DNA of 64,000 bases from Torreya grandis (Eukaryota; Streptophyta; Pinopsida; Cupressales; Taxaceae): NCBI GenBank assembly GCA_037957365.1, contig JARHVA010008355.1:241001-305000 (forward strand), read 5' to 3'. The translations under genes were made by a program, and so were the position numbers. The notes under the pieces were generated by a model. It made no database searches. It was not told where the DNA came from and saw only the letters and a list, made by a program, of their open reading frames with translations. Below, piece after piece: positions 10,718 through 23,121 of this stretch (position 1 is the stretch's first letter; every line of letters begins with the position of its first letter).

Positions 10718-12343
10718 GGAAGCTAAGTTCATAGTGCATAGTTTTTTTTATTCTAAGTGTTTTTATAATAGACTAGTTTCCTTTCTATCTTATCCCAAAT
10801 AAGTGATATACTACAAAGTTGTTTGATAAGTTAGTTGACTTTGCTTTATTAGGCTAGTTTCCCTTTCATTTTGATTCTTTCCATATTTATTGGAAATATT
10901 TTTTTTTACAAGTCAATAGGCTATCTTCCGATAATTTAAATGGCCCATGTATCATATAAATGATTCAAGATTCATGTATCTAGTTTGAGTTATCAAGAAT
11001 AAAAGGCATGTTTCCTAACCAAGTTACTAAAGATGTTCACCATTTTTGGCCCACATACCAAACTTGTACCCATATAGATCAGGATGCTAATGGATGAGTA
11101 GATGGACATATTTAGAAACCTTTCAAAATGTCAAGAGTGTTTACAATAAGTGAAGGAATGCATATCATTCATCTAGTTCTTCTTTGTGTTAATCTAGACA
11201 TTTTGGGTCTAATGGTATAAATTTTTAGTAGGCATTTTGAGGTTGCCATCATTACCACATGTAGATGAGTCAATAAGAATTGGTCATATGTGTCTATTGA
11301 TGTTATCCCAAAGAAAATATGAACCAAGTTTTAGGTCATCCAACTAAGCACAATAGAAGAGATGAAGACTCAGAGTTGGCCTCTCAAATATAATTCACTA
11401 AGTTTCCATACTTAGCCATTTTCGACCTTGAGAGGTACACAAACATCACATAGGAGCAAAGGGACTAGTCAACTTATGCAATTTTTATCTTAACTCAAAA
11501 CGTTTTGCATGACTAGTGGATCAAGAAAAATTATATTTTTACATGCCAAAAACATATCCTATAAGTTTCAAGTCCATGTAAATTTCAAATTTTAAGTTAT
11601 GGAGTTCCAAAGATGGTCATTCAGAGCAAGATGGTCATGCAAGTGTCAAATTTAGGCTTCGATGAATAATCGTTAAGATTCAAATGATCAAATGGGATAC
11701 GTTCATGTGGAAATAATGTAAAGACATATAGACCATATTATTTGAGCATTTTTATCTCCATTTATAAAGATCTTTCCCCTAATGGATCAAGTGGGCATAA
11801 TCCTTTTGACATCAAGAACATCTCCAACAAATTTGTCCCCTCTATTATTCCTATGCTTAAAGATATAAATATTCAAAGTTGATAAAAAAATGGGAGATTT
11901 TCATGTGATCATTAAAATAAATCATAAGCACAAGTCATGTAAGGTTAAATTTGATGGTTTTCAAGATGTCAAATACATCTGCATAGATGTTAAATGACAT
12001 TCATGTAAAAATAAAATTTAATCACTATAAAGTAGCTATTAGGGTTTCAATTAGATCCAAGATCAATGGATCTCATTTAATCATACAATTTGATCCAATG
12101 GAGTGTGGTAGCCTGATAGTGTTAGTGGGTTCCCAGAAGATCAATGAAGCATGTGAATTCCTACATCAAGATTGATGAAGTGAGATAAGTCAAAAGGGTT
12201 AGAGGATATTGATAATAACTACAAATACAAGTGTCAAAAGTTAGTGGATCCTGGTAGAAGATTGAGGACTCACATGCATTTGTATATTTATATCTAATGA
12301 TGTGAGTAGATTCATTAAGTGAATGTATCTATGAAACCTATAG
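10718..12343. other. Element A 3' non-coding tail
   Basis: AT-rich sequence with no frame longer than about 60 codons and no recognisable domain. It lies between the integrase stop and the first LTR of element C. By position it is the 3' untranslated region of A. A 62-codon frame at 11987-12175 shows no family features. Confidence 0.5.
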
Positions 12344-13672
12344 ACACTAAAAAATTACACAATACAATCTCATGTGTCAAAAACACCCCTATAACCCCTA
12401 GGGACCAACCCTAACCATTTAACTACAAACCAAGCCTAAGTCTAGCCAACCCACCTTTTACCAAACTTTACTTTTGACCATTAACCACTGACGGTCACCT
12501 TTACCATCGATGGTTAGGCCTAACTACCGATGGTAAAATTTTTATCACTTGAACAGTTAAACTATAACTTGATTTTTTATACTTATCTTGTCTAAGTCAT
12601 ATGTGAACTAATGAATGCAAAAACTAAAAATAAACTACTTGTTGAACCTCTTGTTAACATGTCATTGCACCTTTCCTTTCTTACAAAAAAATGGAGAAGG
12701 TGAATCTGGATCCAATATCAAGCAATAATCATTCACATCCAGAGTTATAACCTATTACATTAGTTTTCTCTTTTACAAGAATTCTCTTAGTGAACCAACA
12801 ATTGTGACAGAGAGCCAAAGTGCTACAATCCATCGACCAATAACTAATTACCATTACTCTAATAGAATTGTTATAGGTTCCACTACCTTAACCATTCATC
12901 AGATCAATAACCAATAAGCTAATTATTTATTTTCAAATCATTTAGTTACTTTATTTCCATTTCAAAATCAACCGAACCCAAACCCATCTCTCATAATTCT
13001 ATTTTATAACTTATTCCAAACAACCTTTTATTGACCAGACCCAACCCAAAATAACTGCTAATGGTTACTCTAACTAATAATGATCCATCCCAATCACTGA
13101 TGGTTACTTCAATCCTTGATGGTTACCTTAACCATTGATGGTCACCCCAACTATCGATGGTCACTTTGTGACAAAATAATTGCAAGCTATTTCTACCTAC
13201 CAGACCTCAACCAAATCATATTTTCTTTCCCTCTGATTGATTAAAGAACCCTGCCCTATTTTATGAACTACACTTGGCCTATTTAGTGTTATTATTGATC
13301 TACTAATTGATATAATTAGTCAATTTTTTCTATTCTTTGACCAAACACTTTTTGTATTTGATTTTAATATCTTATATTATTTATGCAAGTACTTTATCTT
13401 TCAGAACTTGATTTTTTAAAGGTGTGGATTGACATCCTCCAAGAAAGCTTGTACTTCTTGGATCTACCTTTCAAAGAAATCCACCTAACTATCTATCTAA
13501 CCAACCATTTATTTTAGTGATTTATTATCTATAGGTTATTCCTCTAAATCTAAAGAGGAGTATCTACAATTGTCTAGATCAATGGGGGCACAACATATCA
13601 AGTTTTTCTACCATACCCTTCTCAAGTTTCTTTTCTCTCTCTTTCAAGAACATAAGCCAAATTTCTCTTAAA
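12344..13672 (+). repeat. Element C 5' LTR
   Basis: This aligns with 42396-43740, beginning at ACACTAAAAAATTACAC and ending near CAAATTTCTCTTAAAA. Blocks such as TCATGTGTCAAAAACACCCC, AACTATAACTTGATTTTT and CCTTCTCAAGTTTCTTTTCT are shared. It contains clusters of a palindrome-like ACCATCGATGGT motif. A TGGCATACTTTGG string just downstream (13680) is where a primer-binding site would lie, but I cannot assign its tRNA. Confidence 0.75.
13064..13168. repeat. ATGGT tandem motif array in LTR C
   Basis: Units of 19-20 bases with the core (A/C)(C/T)(A/C)(T/C)(C/T)GATGGT(T/C)AC repeat at least five times. A smaller cluster lies at 12480-12545, and equivalents occur in the 3' LTR (42535-42590, 43130-43235) and at 26795-26870 and 37670-37740. 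Perfect units are palindromic (ACCATCGATGGT). Confidence 0.7.
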
Positions 13673-14382
13673 AAATCTGGCATACTTTGGATACTTAAGT
13701 CTTTTCTTGGGTTCATAGTTGCATCTAGGTGCTTTTTTCTTCTTATCTCTCTACTCATACAATGAAATCAATGTTTTTTTTGGGCTTAAAATTGACTACA
13801 TCCATTATTTTCTTACTTGTTTTAACTCACATAGGTTAATTAAAACAAAGTAATCAATAGTAATTTCACTCTTGTCACACACAAAAGATCTAACCACTTA
13901 CATTTCAATCACCATCAAACACTAACATAAGGCCTGACTAGGAATTCCTTCCCTAGAGGTCACCTTTATTGAATATCCTATGTAGATTTCATCACCAAGG
14001 GGAGAACCAACTCACCTATATGGTTGAGTATAATCTCTAGTAATTATTATATCTTGTCTAAGCAGCCAAGACCCTTATCACTGTGGTGTGTGAAGTGAGG
14101 AGGTAGACCCCAATATTAAGCCACGTATTGATTCCAATACATATCCTTTTGAGAGCCTAAAAATAACCTAAAACTAGCCATGGACTTCTTATCAAGTACC
14201 CACTCTAAAAGAAAATTTGGATCACACAATTCTTAAAGCTTAAGGCATAATCCACAAGAGATACTAAAAGGAACATTAGGATTTAACATACTCTAATGTG
14301 TGTTTTATTTTCCTTAATCATTTCTTGTCTTCTCTTTGTTTGAGTTGTGAGATTTCCTGTATCTTCTTCCTTTCTTATCTAC
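13673..14382. other. Element C leader between LTR and gag
   Basis: Untranslated leader of about 700 bp with no coding frame of note. It ends at the ATG at 14383, which opens a gag-like protein. Confidence 0.5.
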
Positions 14383-15333
14383 ATGGTTTTAACTAGGAAC
14401 CAAATTAGAAATCAAGCAAACCATAAACAACCTCATAATAATCCGCCTTCCTCTTCTCCCTCATACATGGAGTGCATCTTACATGTAGAGAGTTCTTCTC
14501 TTCTTTTTGAGATTCCTATCATCCCTCAAATGGTCACCCAAGGTGATGCAGACTTCACCTCCTTTCTGGATAAAAACCTCATAGATATTCAACATTACCT
14601 TAACACCATATCCTGTCATACCCCTACTTCAATTTCACCTATTCATCCTCCCTATGGCATGTCATCCCACCTTATGGGTGAAAATTCTACTGCCACCATC
14701 TCCACACAACATTTAGTCACCTCGGCGTCATCTTCTACCAATAACCCCACTGACACTACCATTCAAAAACAACCCCCTCAATTGAGAACCATCCAAATAC
14801 CTTCTTCCCCAACTAATAACCCTCTTAGTATGGGAACAACCCAACCTTTGGGAACCAATGCTTCCCTTATTATGGGAGCACCCTTTGCTAGTGTCGCCAC
14901 CATTCCCCTTGTCTTTAACCTACCTACCTTCACTCCATTTCAGAGCTTGGTGGTTCCCATACCTTTAACCCTTCCACCTACCAGTACCAAAGGTACCACC
15001 TACCTTATGTCTACCAACATAACCATGCCCCCTACCCAAATGACATTAATATCTCAACATGTGACCATTGTATAAAACTTGAGCTACATCCCTAACCCAC
15101 AAGGGTATGTACCTCTACCTTCCACCCAACTTTCTATCTCCATATATTCATATGTTGCATCATCACAACCACCCATGACCACATACCAACAATATGTGGT
15201 AGCTTCTCAACCCACCAAAAGCTACCCATATATGGTACATACCCAATCCCAACACAACCCACCTTACAACTATGGGAGTGCACAACCCCAAACTAACCTC
15301 ATCAAAATGTTAATGGATAAAATGACTACTTAA
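14383..15333 (+). pseudogene. gag: Element C gag, N-terminal part
   Basis: The ATG at 14383 opens MVLTRNQIRNQ, the kind of short basic start seen in Tat gag proteins, followed by a long S/T/P/N/Q-rich low-complexity segment. The frame is open to a TAA at 15073 and continues in the same frame to a second TAA at 15331. The region is 317 codons with one internal stop. No cysteine motif is in this part. The conserved gag core follows at 15514 after about 180 bases of closed frames. Confidence 0.6.
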
Positions 15334-15513
15334 GAGTCATCCGTTTTTGGAGTTTATAATATTTTATCATATGAATAAATATATAATAAACTAATTCACC
15401 CATCCATCCCTATTTGACCATATCCTCCTCAATGTGAACTTTCAATTTTTTTGAAGTTTTAGAGTAAGGAGGACCATCAACAACACCTGAGAGAAATTAG
15501 GCATTCATGATAT

Positions 15514-16133
15514 ATGATTTCCTATGATGATTCTCTCATCCTTCATACCTTCCCCATGTCTCTCTTACACCTAACACTAGATTGGTACAGTGCTATTACA
15601 AAGTACTCCCTCTTTTATTTTACCCAACTAGCTCAGATTTTCTTAGACCACTTTTCCATAAACATCTCTAATAAAGTCTCCATCACTGACCTCTACTACA
15701 TTTGGAAATTTGATGATGAATCCATTGCTCACTTTGTGGCCCATTGAGAAGTCTCATAAACCAACTCTCTTTTTATCTACGCCAACATGAGCTAATTGAA
15801 CTCTTTGCCTGGGTTTGTGCCAAACACATCTCTTTTACCTTACAATTCCAAAACTTTAGGAACTTTGATCAAGATTTCACCATGGCACAAAAACTAGAGA
15901 ACATAGGCATTGATGAGGGGAAGTTAAAATTGAGAAACAAGAATTATACCTTAAAATCAAATGATGCTTCTTCTTCCAAGAATAAAAATAAAAACAAAAC
16001 TAACTCCAAAAATAAGGGAACCATGAATGTGGTTGTCCTTAAGACCACCCCTCCACCTATTGTTAACCAATCTGACTCTTTCAATTCCTCCAATCAAAAA
16101 ACCAAGAACCCAAACAATAACACCCAGAAGTAA
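15514..16133 (+). pseudogene. gag: Element C gag core
   Basis: This matches the retrotransposon gag domain (capsid-forming part): LDWYSAITKYS, FTQLAQIFLDHFS, SITDLYYIWKFDDESIAHFV, and after a frame change near 15744 RSLINQLSFYLRQHE and FAWVCAKHISF. The order W-Y ... F...F ... L...K...ES...FV..W is diagnostic for plant Ty3/gypsy gag. The frame change at the FVAHW-R junction splits the domain into pieces 15514-15747 and 15744-16133. The second piece ends in a K/N-rich tail. Confidence 0.8.
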
Positions 16134-16261
16134 TTTACCTTGCTTGGGGAGTTATATGATTTGGTCTTGGAGAAATTATTAAAATCCAATATCATATAGC
16201 TTCCCTCATGAAAACCCTCATAAAAATTTTAATCCTCTCATCCTACACTTGGTTGGTATAA

Positions 16262-16390
16262 AGAGAGTGAAGTGTGCACCTTCCACCAAGTCATTGGACA
16301 TGTTATTTATAGATGTAATACCTTCAAGAATGTTATCCAAACTCTCATTGATAAGGGGGAACTTGTGTTGGATAACCCCAATTCACCCCT
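16262..16390 (+). pseudogene. gag: Element C gag C-terminal zinc-knuckle-like motif
   Basis: One frame reads VCTFHQVIGHVIYRCNTFKN then VIQTLIDKGEL. This C-X2-H-X4-H-X4-C arrangement with following IQ.LID.G is the pattern at the gag end of Tat elements. A second related motif (CSYHKTPGHEM) is readable at about 17733-17770. Confidence 0.7.
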
Positions 16391-18400
16391 GAACCAATCA
16401 CTTGACATATTAAGATAACCATTTCCAAACCACACTCCTACCAAAAATGAAAATAAAGTAGAATCCTCTCATATCCATGATGCCCATATAGTCAATATGG
16501 TTCTTACTGAACTCATTTCTGAGAAAACCATTGACCAAATCACCTCTTCTCCCACTCTAGTTATTGATGTAGTGGAGTCACCAACCTCTATTTTGATATA
16601 CACTCTAGAGGAAGAAACCCTTCCCACTTTATCATTTTCATCAATCATACAACAATCCACTCTTCCTCTATCAACCATGCCTAAAGAAGAAACCACTTTG
16701 CCTACACCTCCTATTAAGGAGTTACCTTCCTAGATATTGGAACCTCTTGATCAAGAAAAAGATGAGGTAATCATTCCTTCCCCTCAATCTCTAGGTCTAT
16801 CCTTTGAATCCACTACTAGTGGATTCAAACCTATTTATAAACCTTTCTTGAGACTGGTTAAAATATTGGATTTCATATCTGCTTTAGACGTGGATTGGAC
16901 CACCTTTTGATAATAACTTAGACCCCCATATGAAACCAAATAAGATCGCTCTTTTTTAGTACAACCTACCCTTTCCCATACCAAATATACTATCACCACC
17001 ACCCAACCATTGAACACCTCTACCAATCAAACCATAACAACACCACCAGAATGAAAATCACCCAAAGTTACCAAGTCACTCCCTACCATCCCAACTGAAC
17101 CCACAAAGAACCTTGGCATATTTCCTATCATAAAATTATTCACCCATCAGTAAATTTGGATGTAAACCCACTAAACCTATCAAACAAATGCCAAGCTAAG
17201 CCAACAAAGAAGGTAAACCCACCTAACAGCCCAAAAATCAAAACTCTACCACCCATCTCCACTTTACCCTATATTTTGAGACCTCATCCCTATACCTTAA
17301 TCTAGAAGCTAACCATCTTGATCAAGACCCAAACACCACTATTGGTTACACCATCACTTTTACTTTCATCCACACCTATTTTCATTGAAAACCATAGGCA
17401 TACCTCCTACCTCCAAATCATCTATAAACAAACTACTTATCTCCCAAATGTCTACTCCAAAACTTTTTAACTCCAAACCCTCAACCTCTCTGCCAAAACC
17501 TAAACCATATTACAAGGTCACCACTTCACTCGAATCTCTAACCATCAAGAACAATCTTAAATAGGCTTGCACCCCCACTATCAAGCCTAAGCCTCCCATT
17601 CCTCTACCAACATTGTGTGAGTCTTACTCCACCATCCTACAAAGGTTATTATAAGCATCTTTCTTAACCTTGACACCTATCAAACCATTTAACCCACATA
17701 GTCTTAAACCATCTTGGTATAATGACAAATTGATATGTTCATACCATAAGACACCTGGCCATGAAATGTAGAACTCTAAAACTCTCCAAGTGATAGAGCA
17801 TTAGCTATATCATGAGGATGATTTATTATCAGATGAGCCCCCTATGATATCAAGATCGATCCAAGAACCAATAACCATTGACCAAAACTTACCTACCCCT
17901 CCACTCTCACCTCATAGAGAATAAGAATCAAAGTAATCACCTATCCTGAATCCTCCCCCATTCCATACCATCCATATGGTCACACAATCACAAGCTCAAT
18001 GAAAGTATAAAGGGAAGACAAAGGTGTCCATTTCATGGACATATCCCTATTGCTCCACCCAATCACTTAGACAAAACCAAACACCGTTACCTTCAACCAA
18101 ACAAAAAGTGTCCATATTGGGACCCTCTCACTCCAATCCATCTACATCCATCCAATGAGTCATTTTTAAATAGCTTCACCAAACACCGATGAATATGAGT
18201 TTGTACAAGCTAATCAACACCTCACCCAATCATCGCCAAGCAATGATAGAAGCATTGTAATCTATATAAGTTCAAGTAAAATACCCTCAACCTCTAATAA
18301 CCTTTATCAAAGCTCTCCACATTTCCAACCTTGTTACCTTCAAGTATTCAAAAATATCTTCCATCCATCCAGATGACCTAGATCTTCCCCTCTTCATTAC
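16391..18400. pseudogene. Element C gag-protease linker
   Basis: T/P/S-rich frames (for example 16497-16733) with frequent stops. Tat elements usually have a long poorly conserved linker here. The CSYHKTPGHEM motif near 17735 is the only recognisable piece. Confidence 0.45.
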
Positions 18401-18414
18401 CACCTATATTAAAT

Positions 18415-19406
18415 AGACTTGCATTAAGAGGGTTATGATTGATAGAGGGGATAATATCAACATCATCTATTCCCATACCTATAACCAACTCAAATTACCT
18501 GAGAACATCATGTCAATAACCTCCATAGTGTTTTAATCATTCAATGATACCATGGACACAACTCTATAAATTATCATCCTTCACATTCACCTAGGACCAT
18601 GCACCCTTCTTAACCTCTTCTATGTAGTGTAAGGTGAATTATAGTACAACATCTTGTTGGGATGCCCCTAGATTCATTCCATGGGTTGTGTGCCATATAC
18701 CCTACATTGGTGCATCAAATTTGAGCATGAAGGTCAAGTTGTTACCATACAATCCAAATCAAGCCCCTTCACATCATGCAACATGATATATCAAAAAAAT
18801 GATGTTTTCCTCCCCCCATATAACTATCCCTCATCAGTAAAAGATAAAACCCCATCTTCTTCTACCAATGAAGCATCTACTATTTCTTCTATCCCTTCCA
18901 CTCAAATCCCTACAATGGACCTTTTGAAATCAACCATCCAATGTATTTTGTTGGGGGAGTATCTCCTCCTTAGACTTAATGCTTTCTCTACTCCCCAATA
19001 TTATGGGAAACTTGACCATCAACCTGATTATGACCCCAATATTGGAACCATTGTTCCTTTTGGACCCTCAACTCATGAAACTAACTTCATCTATGGGGAC
19101 CTTGATAAACCCCTTGACACTTCTACCACCTCCTTTTCAACTCAACCATTCACCTCCAACATCTCTTATCTAGATAAACCAAAATTTGCCAAAATATACC
19201 TCTATAGGTGTGTGTGGAAGGGATTTGGCCTAGGTTGGTATGAACCTCATGAAAAACAAGGCCTCAATTTAACACCATCCAAACAACAAACTAACCTATC
19301 TCTTGTTACCATAATTAATGAGGACATCTCATCCTCCCCATCCTCTCCACCATTGATAGTTGAAGATTATGATATCATCCCCCTAACTTTTTTTTCATCA
19401 ACATGA
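18415..19406 (+). pseudogene. pol: Element C protease and G-patch-like region
   Basis: Protease: KRVMIDRGDNINIIY near 18427-18470 aligns with the Tat pattern VLIDNGSSLNI, so the catalytic Asp is present but the usual N-G is R-G. Further on comes NILLGCPWIHSMG, reading the stop at 18670 as Trp (LLG-x-PWIH is a hallmark), joined to the open frame 18681-19406. Near 19195-19260 YRCVWKGFGLGWYEP resembles the G-patch-like GxGLG motif seen between protease and RT in Tat polyproteins. The 241-codon open frame is therefore part of pol, not a gene of its own. Several stops lie upstream of 18681. Confidence 0.7.
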
Positions 19407-19734
19407 TTAGCCTAGGACCCCTAACTAGTAAAAAGGATGGGGTGACTATAACCATCCCTCTGACCCATCTTGAGATGATAGGAGATGACTCTCCTACCAT
19501 TAATACCATTTAGTGTTAGGATGATGATTCTATTCTCACCTATCTTGGTGCCCCAAATTCCTCTATCCATAAATCCCTACCCCTAAAGACTTCAACCATG
19601 TTGAACAAATCCACCATAGATATAAACTTGGGTACTCTAAACAACCCTTGCATTATCAAAATTTTCCAATCTATAAATTTTGAGGAGATTTAGGACTTCC
19701 CCTCCTTATTGTAAGACTATAGCATAAAATTTAC

Positions 19735-20540
19735 TTAGTCTTATAGTGACATGCCAAAAATCAACCCCTCCATCACTACCCACAACATAGTCACCAACTA
19801 TGATGCTAAGCTTGTTAGGTAGAAATTTAAATGAATGCATTCTTGTATATCCCTTATCATCAAATAAGAACTTCAATGTCTCATATCTATCAATTAAATT
19901 CAACCCATTGACTATCCCCAATGGGTCTCAACTGTCATACCTATCACCAAAGCCATAGGGAGACTATGCATTTATGTGGACTTTCATTACCTCAACCTTG
20001 CTTTCCCAAAGGATGAAAATACTCTACCAAGAAATGACCAACTAGATGATCTTACATCTAGCCATGAGATGTTATCTCTTATAGATGGGTTCTCAGGATA
20101 TAATCAGACCATAATTAACTTTGAAGATCAACACAAAACTACTTTTATCACCTCATGGGGAACTTTATACTATAGGGTCATGCCTTTTGGACCAAAAAAT
20201 ATGGGTGCAACCTACCAATGTGCTATCAATTACATATTCTATGACTTTATCTAAAAAAACATTGAGGACTATGTTGATGACCTTTTTGAAAAATCCAAAT
20301 ATCATAAGGATCATTTGACCATTCTCAAGATTATCTTTAAATAACTCATCCATTACCATGTTCACCTTAACCCTAAGAAGTGCATTTTTAGGGTCTTGTC
20401 GAGAAAAATCCTTGGATTTATCATCTCCCTTCAAGGAATCCAAGTTGATCCTACCAAAATAAAATAAATTATTGACATGTTTCCTCCAATCAACCTCAAG
20501 TAACTCTCTAATTTGTAGGGGAAGATCCAATCCATTCATC
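19735..20540 (+). pseudogene. pol: Element C reverse transcriptase
   Basis: Motifs in order: SITTHNIVTNYDAKLVR (about 19765), PITKAIGRLCIYVDFHYLN (about 19945), MLSLIDGFSGYNQ (about 20070), HKTTFITSWGTLYYRVMPFG (about 20133), YVDDLFEKSKYHKDHL (about 20271; catalytic YVDD intact), LNPKKCIFRV (about 20365) and LGFIISLQGIQVDPTKI (about 20415). It copies element RNA into cDNA. Stops are at about 20254, 20341 and 20464, with Gln or Trp expected at most of them. The 92-codon open piece 19976-20254 covers the palm. Confidence 0.85.
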
Positions 20541-20639
20541 ACTTTATCTCCCATCTCTCAGATGATGCCAACCCTTCCATCACCTTCTAAAGAAGGATGT
20601 CTCTTTCAAGTGGAACAACAACTATCAAAATTACTTTGA

Positions 20640-20970
20640 TTCACATAAAAGGTACCTTTGTCTCCACCTATTCTCACTCTTCTCAAATATGATCAACCTT
20701 TTTACCTTTATATATCTTCCACCGACCATACTAAAAACCTTTGCCTATCCTTGGTATTTTTGGCCACAAAACTCCACCACTACCTTCTCAACCCCATGAC
20801 CTATGTCATAACCAATACCAATCCAATCAAGTATATTCACTCTTAGCCATACCAAAACCAATGTATAGCCAAGTGGCTCATAATATTATCCATGTTTGAC
20901 TTTAATTTTTTTATAAAAATTAAACTAAAGGATAAGTCATTGCTAACTAATTTGTTTATGCACCCCTAAA
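20640..20970 (+). pseudogene. pol: Element C Ty3/gypsy RNase H domain
   Basis: The frame 20658-20846 reads QPFYLYISSTDHT then MTYVITNTNPIKYIHS, corresponding to the Tat RNase H segment that ends with a Y-x-I-x-x-x-(N/D)-P-(I/L)-K-Y motif. A weak IAKW..ILS.FD piece follows near 20865. It comes immediately before the second RNase H. Confidence 0.65.
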
Positions 20971-21039
20971 AGATGATCAACCTCCTCCTTTTGAGTTTCC
21001 TAATGAGTCCATTATAACCCTCTCTCAAGTAGGCTTCAC

Positions 21040-21470
21040 CTATCAATAACCATGTTATTTGATGAATAAAAGTGTCAACATAGTGGTAGAGCTAGTATTA
21101 TCCTTATAACCCTTCATGGCAAACCTATTCCTTTAACCTTCAAGCTAGATTTAAAATGTACCAATAATATGGCTAAGTATGAAGCCGTAGTAATAGGCCT
21201 TCTAACTGCATTAGATTTGGGAGTCAAAATGATAAACATTTTTGGAGATTCTCAACATCTGGTCAATCAAATCAATGGATCTTACTAGTGTAAGAATGAT
21301 GTTTTGTAATAGTATAAATGATTCAATGATATACTCTGATCCTCATTTCAACACTACCGTATCCAAGCCACCCCATGATCTATGAATAATTTTGCCAATA
21401 CCATGACTTCCCTAGCTTCTTATATCCCATCAAAACCATCTAATTATAATCTATTTGTCATTATCCATAA
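21040..21470 (+). pseudogene. pol: Element C second (archaeal-type) RNase H, downstream of RT
   Basis: One frame reads LFDE at 21060, IILITLHGKPIPLTFKL, NNMAKYEAVVIGLLTALDLG (about 21163) and INIFGDSQHLVNQING (about 21235), then a worn tail with NFAN and SLASYI near 21390-21425. The D..E..D order of a type I RNase H of plant/archaeal type is present. The position between the gypsy RNase H and integrase is the classic dual-RNase H arrangement of Tat elements, unlike elements A and D in this window. Confidence 0.8.
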
Positions 21471-21689
21471 AATTACCTAGTCCTCATATGTCAAATCAGA
21501 CTCTCCTACCATTTTGAATATGGAGGAGACCCAACCTAGACTTTGGTACTAGTAGAAATTTGACTATACCTTTGACTATCTTAACCTTGCCATCATTCCT
21601 TTGGGTCTTTCTAAAAATTCTCAAATAGAGTTTATTCAGAGCACCTCATGTTATACCATATTTGAGGGAATTATTTATAAACACGGATT

Positions 21690-22437
21690 TGATGGTCTCA
21701 TCTTCTATTTCCTACATAGTCATAAAGCCTCTCATGTTATTAGGGAAATGCATGATGGGATCTATGGGGGATAATTTAGTGGCCTAGCTATTGTTAAATG
21801 CATCCTTCATCTTGTCTTTTACTATTTTACCTTTAACCAAGACTATTGTGATTATGTTAAAAAGTGTATTAACTGTCAACAACATGCCAATTTATATCAT
21901 GCACCTAGTCTTAGTCTTCACATATCCAAAAAAAATTGATCCTTTTCACAATGGGGTATGGACCTTATTGGTGAAACTAACCCCCATTCTTCACAACAAT
22001 ATCATTCTATCATTACTATGACCAAATATTTCATCAAATGGGTAGAGGCTATTCCTATTTTCTCAACCAACGCTGAAAAGATTATTGACTTTATCAATCA
22101 TCATATTATCTATTGTTTAAGTGTTCCTCACAAAATTATCACTGATAATGGAAAATATTTTAAAAACAAGCAATTCTAAGGTATTTGTGATGCATACAAC
22201 ATCAAGTTAAGTTTATTTTCACCCTATCATCCTCAAGAAAGTGGATAGGTAGAAGCCTCTAACAAAACTCTTAATAACATGCTTACTAAAGTGTTCAATG
22301 CATCTAGTCAGCATTGGCATTTACACATCTCCTTTGCTTTATGGGCCTATTGTACTAGAATTCAAACCCCTATGGGTGTTACTCTTTTCTCTCTAGTGTT
22401 TGGAGTAGAATCTGTCTTGCCTCTCAATGTCCAAATT
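21690..22437 (+). pseudogene. pol: Element C integrase (zinc-binding part and catalytic core)
   Basis: Zinc-binding region: HEAHDGIYGG-like (about 21742) and YVKKCINCQQHA (about 21853). Catalytic core: WGMDLIGE (first Asp, about 21955), ITMTKYFIKWVEAIPI, KIITDNGKYFKNKQF (second Asp, about 22135) and HPQESGxVEASNKTL (Glu, about 22240, with TAG at the Gln position). The D-D-E triad residues are readable. The frame then runs through FALWAYCTRIQTPMGVT into the duplicated tail. It inserts element cDNA into chromosomes. Confidence 0.85.
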
Positions 22438-23121
22438 CCTTCACTTCACGTATCCCTATAAGATATCATTTCTTAAGATGATTACAACGAAAATTATCTA
22501 TCCCATCTTGAGCTACTAGAATAACATCATTTAGCCTCTCTTACCCATATTCATGTCTATCAAGAGCACATAAATTGCACTTATGAAAAACACCTTAAAG
22601 TATGAGAATTTAATATCAAAGACCTCATCCTAAAGGAAAACCAACATGTCACCGATATAGAAAAAAACAAGTAGGGCAAATTTGCTTTAAATTATCTTGG
22701 ACATTATATCAGAATGCACAAGTATGGATCAGTAGCATAATGATTATCCTCCCTTGAGAGAAAACCTAGTTCTTGAGCCCCTTCACTTCACATATCCATA
22801 TAGGATATCATTTTTGAAGATGATTACCGTAAAAATTTTTAACCCATCTTGACCTATTAGGCGAGCATCATTTAGCCTCGTTTACCCATCTTCATGTCTA
22901 TTAAGAGGACATCAAATGCAAATATGATAAACACCTTAAAGTATGATAATTTAATATTAGAGACCTCATCCTAAAGGAAAACCAACATGTCACCAATATA
23001 GAAAAAAACAAGTAGGGCAAATTTGTTTTCAATTATCTTGGACCTTATATCGTAATGCACAAGTATGGATCAATAGCTTACTGCTTATCCTCACTTCAGG
23101 GAAACCTAGATCTTGAGCCCC
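22438..23121 (+). repeat. 342-bp tandem duplication of the integrase C-terminal region
   Basis: 22438-22779 and 22780-23121 are two diverged copies. Landmarks are CCTTCACTTCAC at each start and AGACCTCATCCTAAAGGAAA and ACAAGTAGGGCAAATTTG in each body. The period is 342 = 3 x 114, so the duplication was in frame when made. Both copies now contain stops, and the second has also shifted frame. The encoded block is the DLILKE...GKFALNYLGHYI region at the end of integrase. Confidence 0.85.

Noticed and set aside
12339..12343. TATAG as target duplication of element C
   Set aside because: No copy follows the 3' LTR at 43740-43750.
16469..16696. Minus-strand 75-codon frame
   Set aside because: Shadow of the T/P/S-rich gag linker read on the plus strand.
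18681..19406. Independent 241-codon host gene
   Set aside because: Upstream protease text joins it across one stop (PWIHSMG), and it carries the G-patch-like motif of Tat pol.
20165..20554. Minus-strand 129-codon frame
   Set aside because: Antisense of the element C RT, whose plus-strand motifs are unmistakable.
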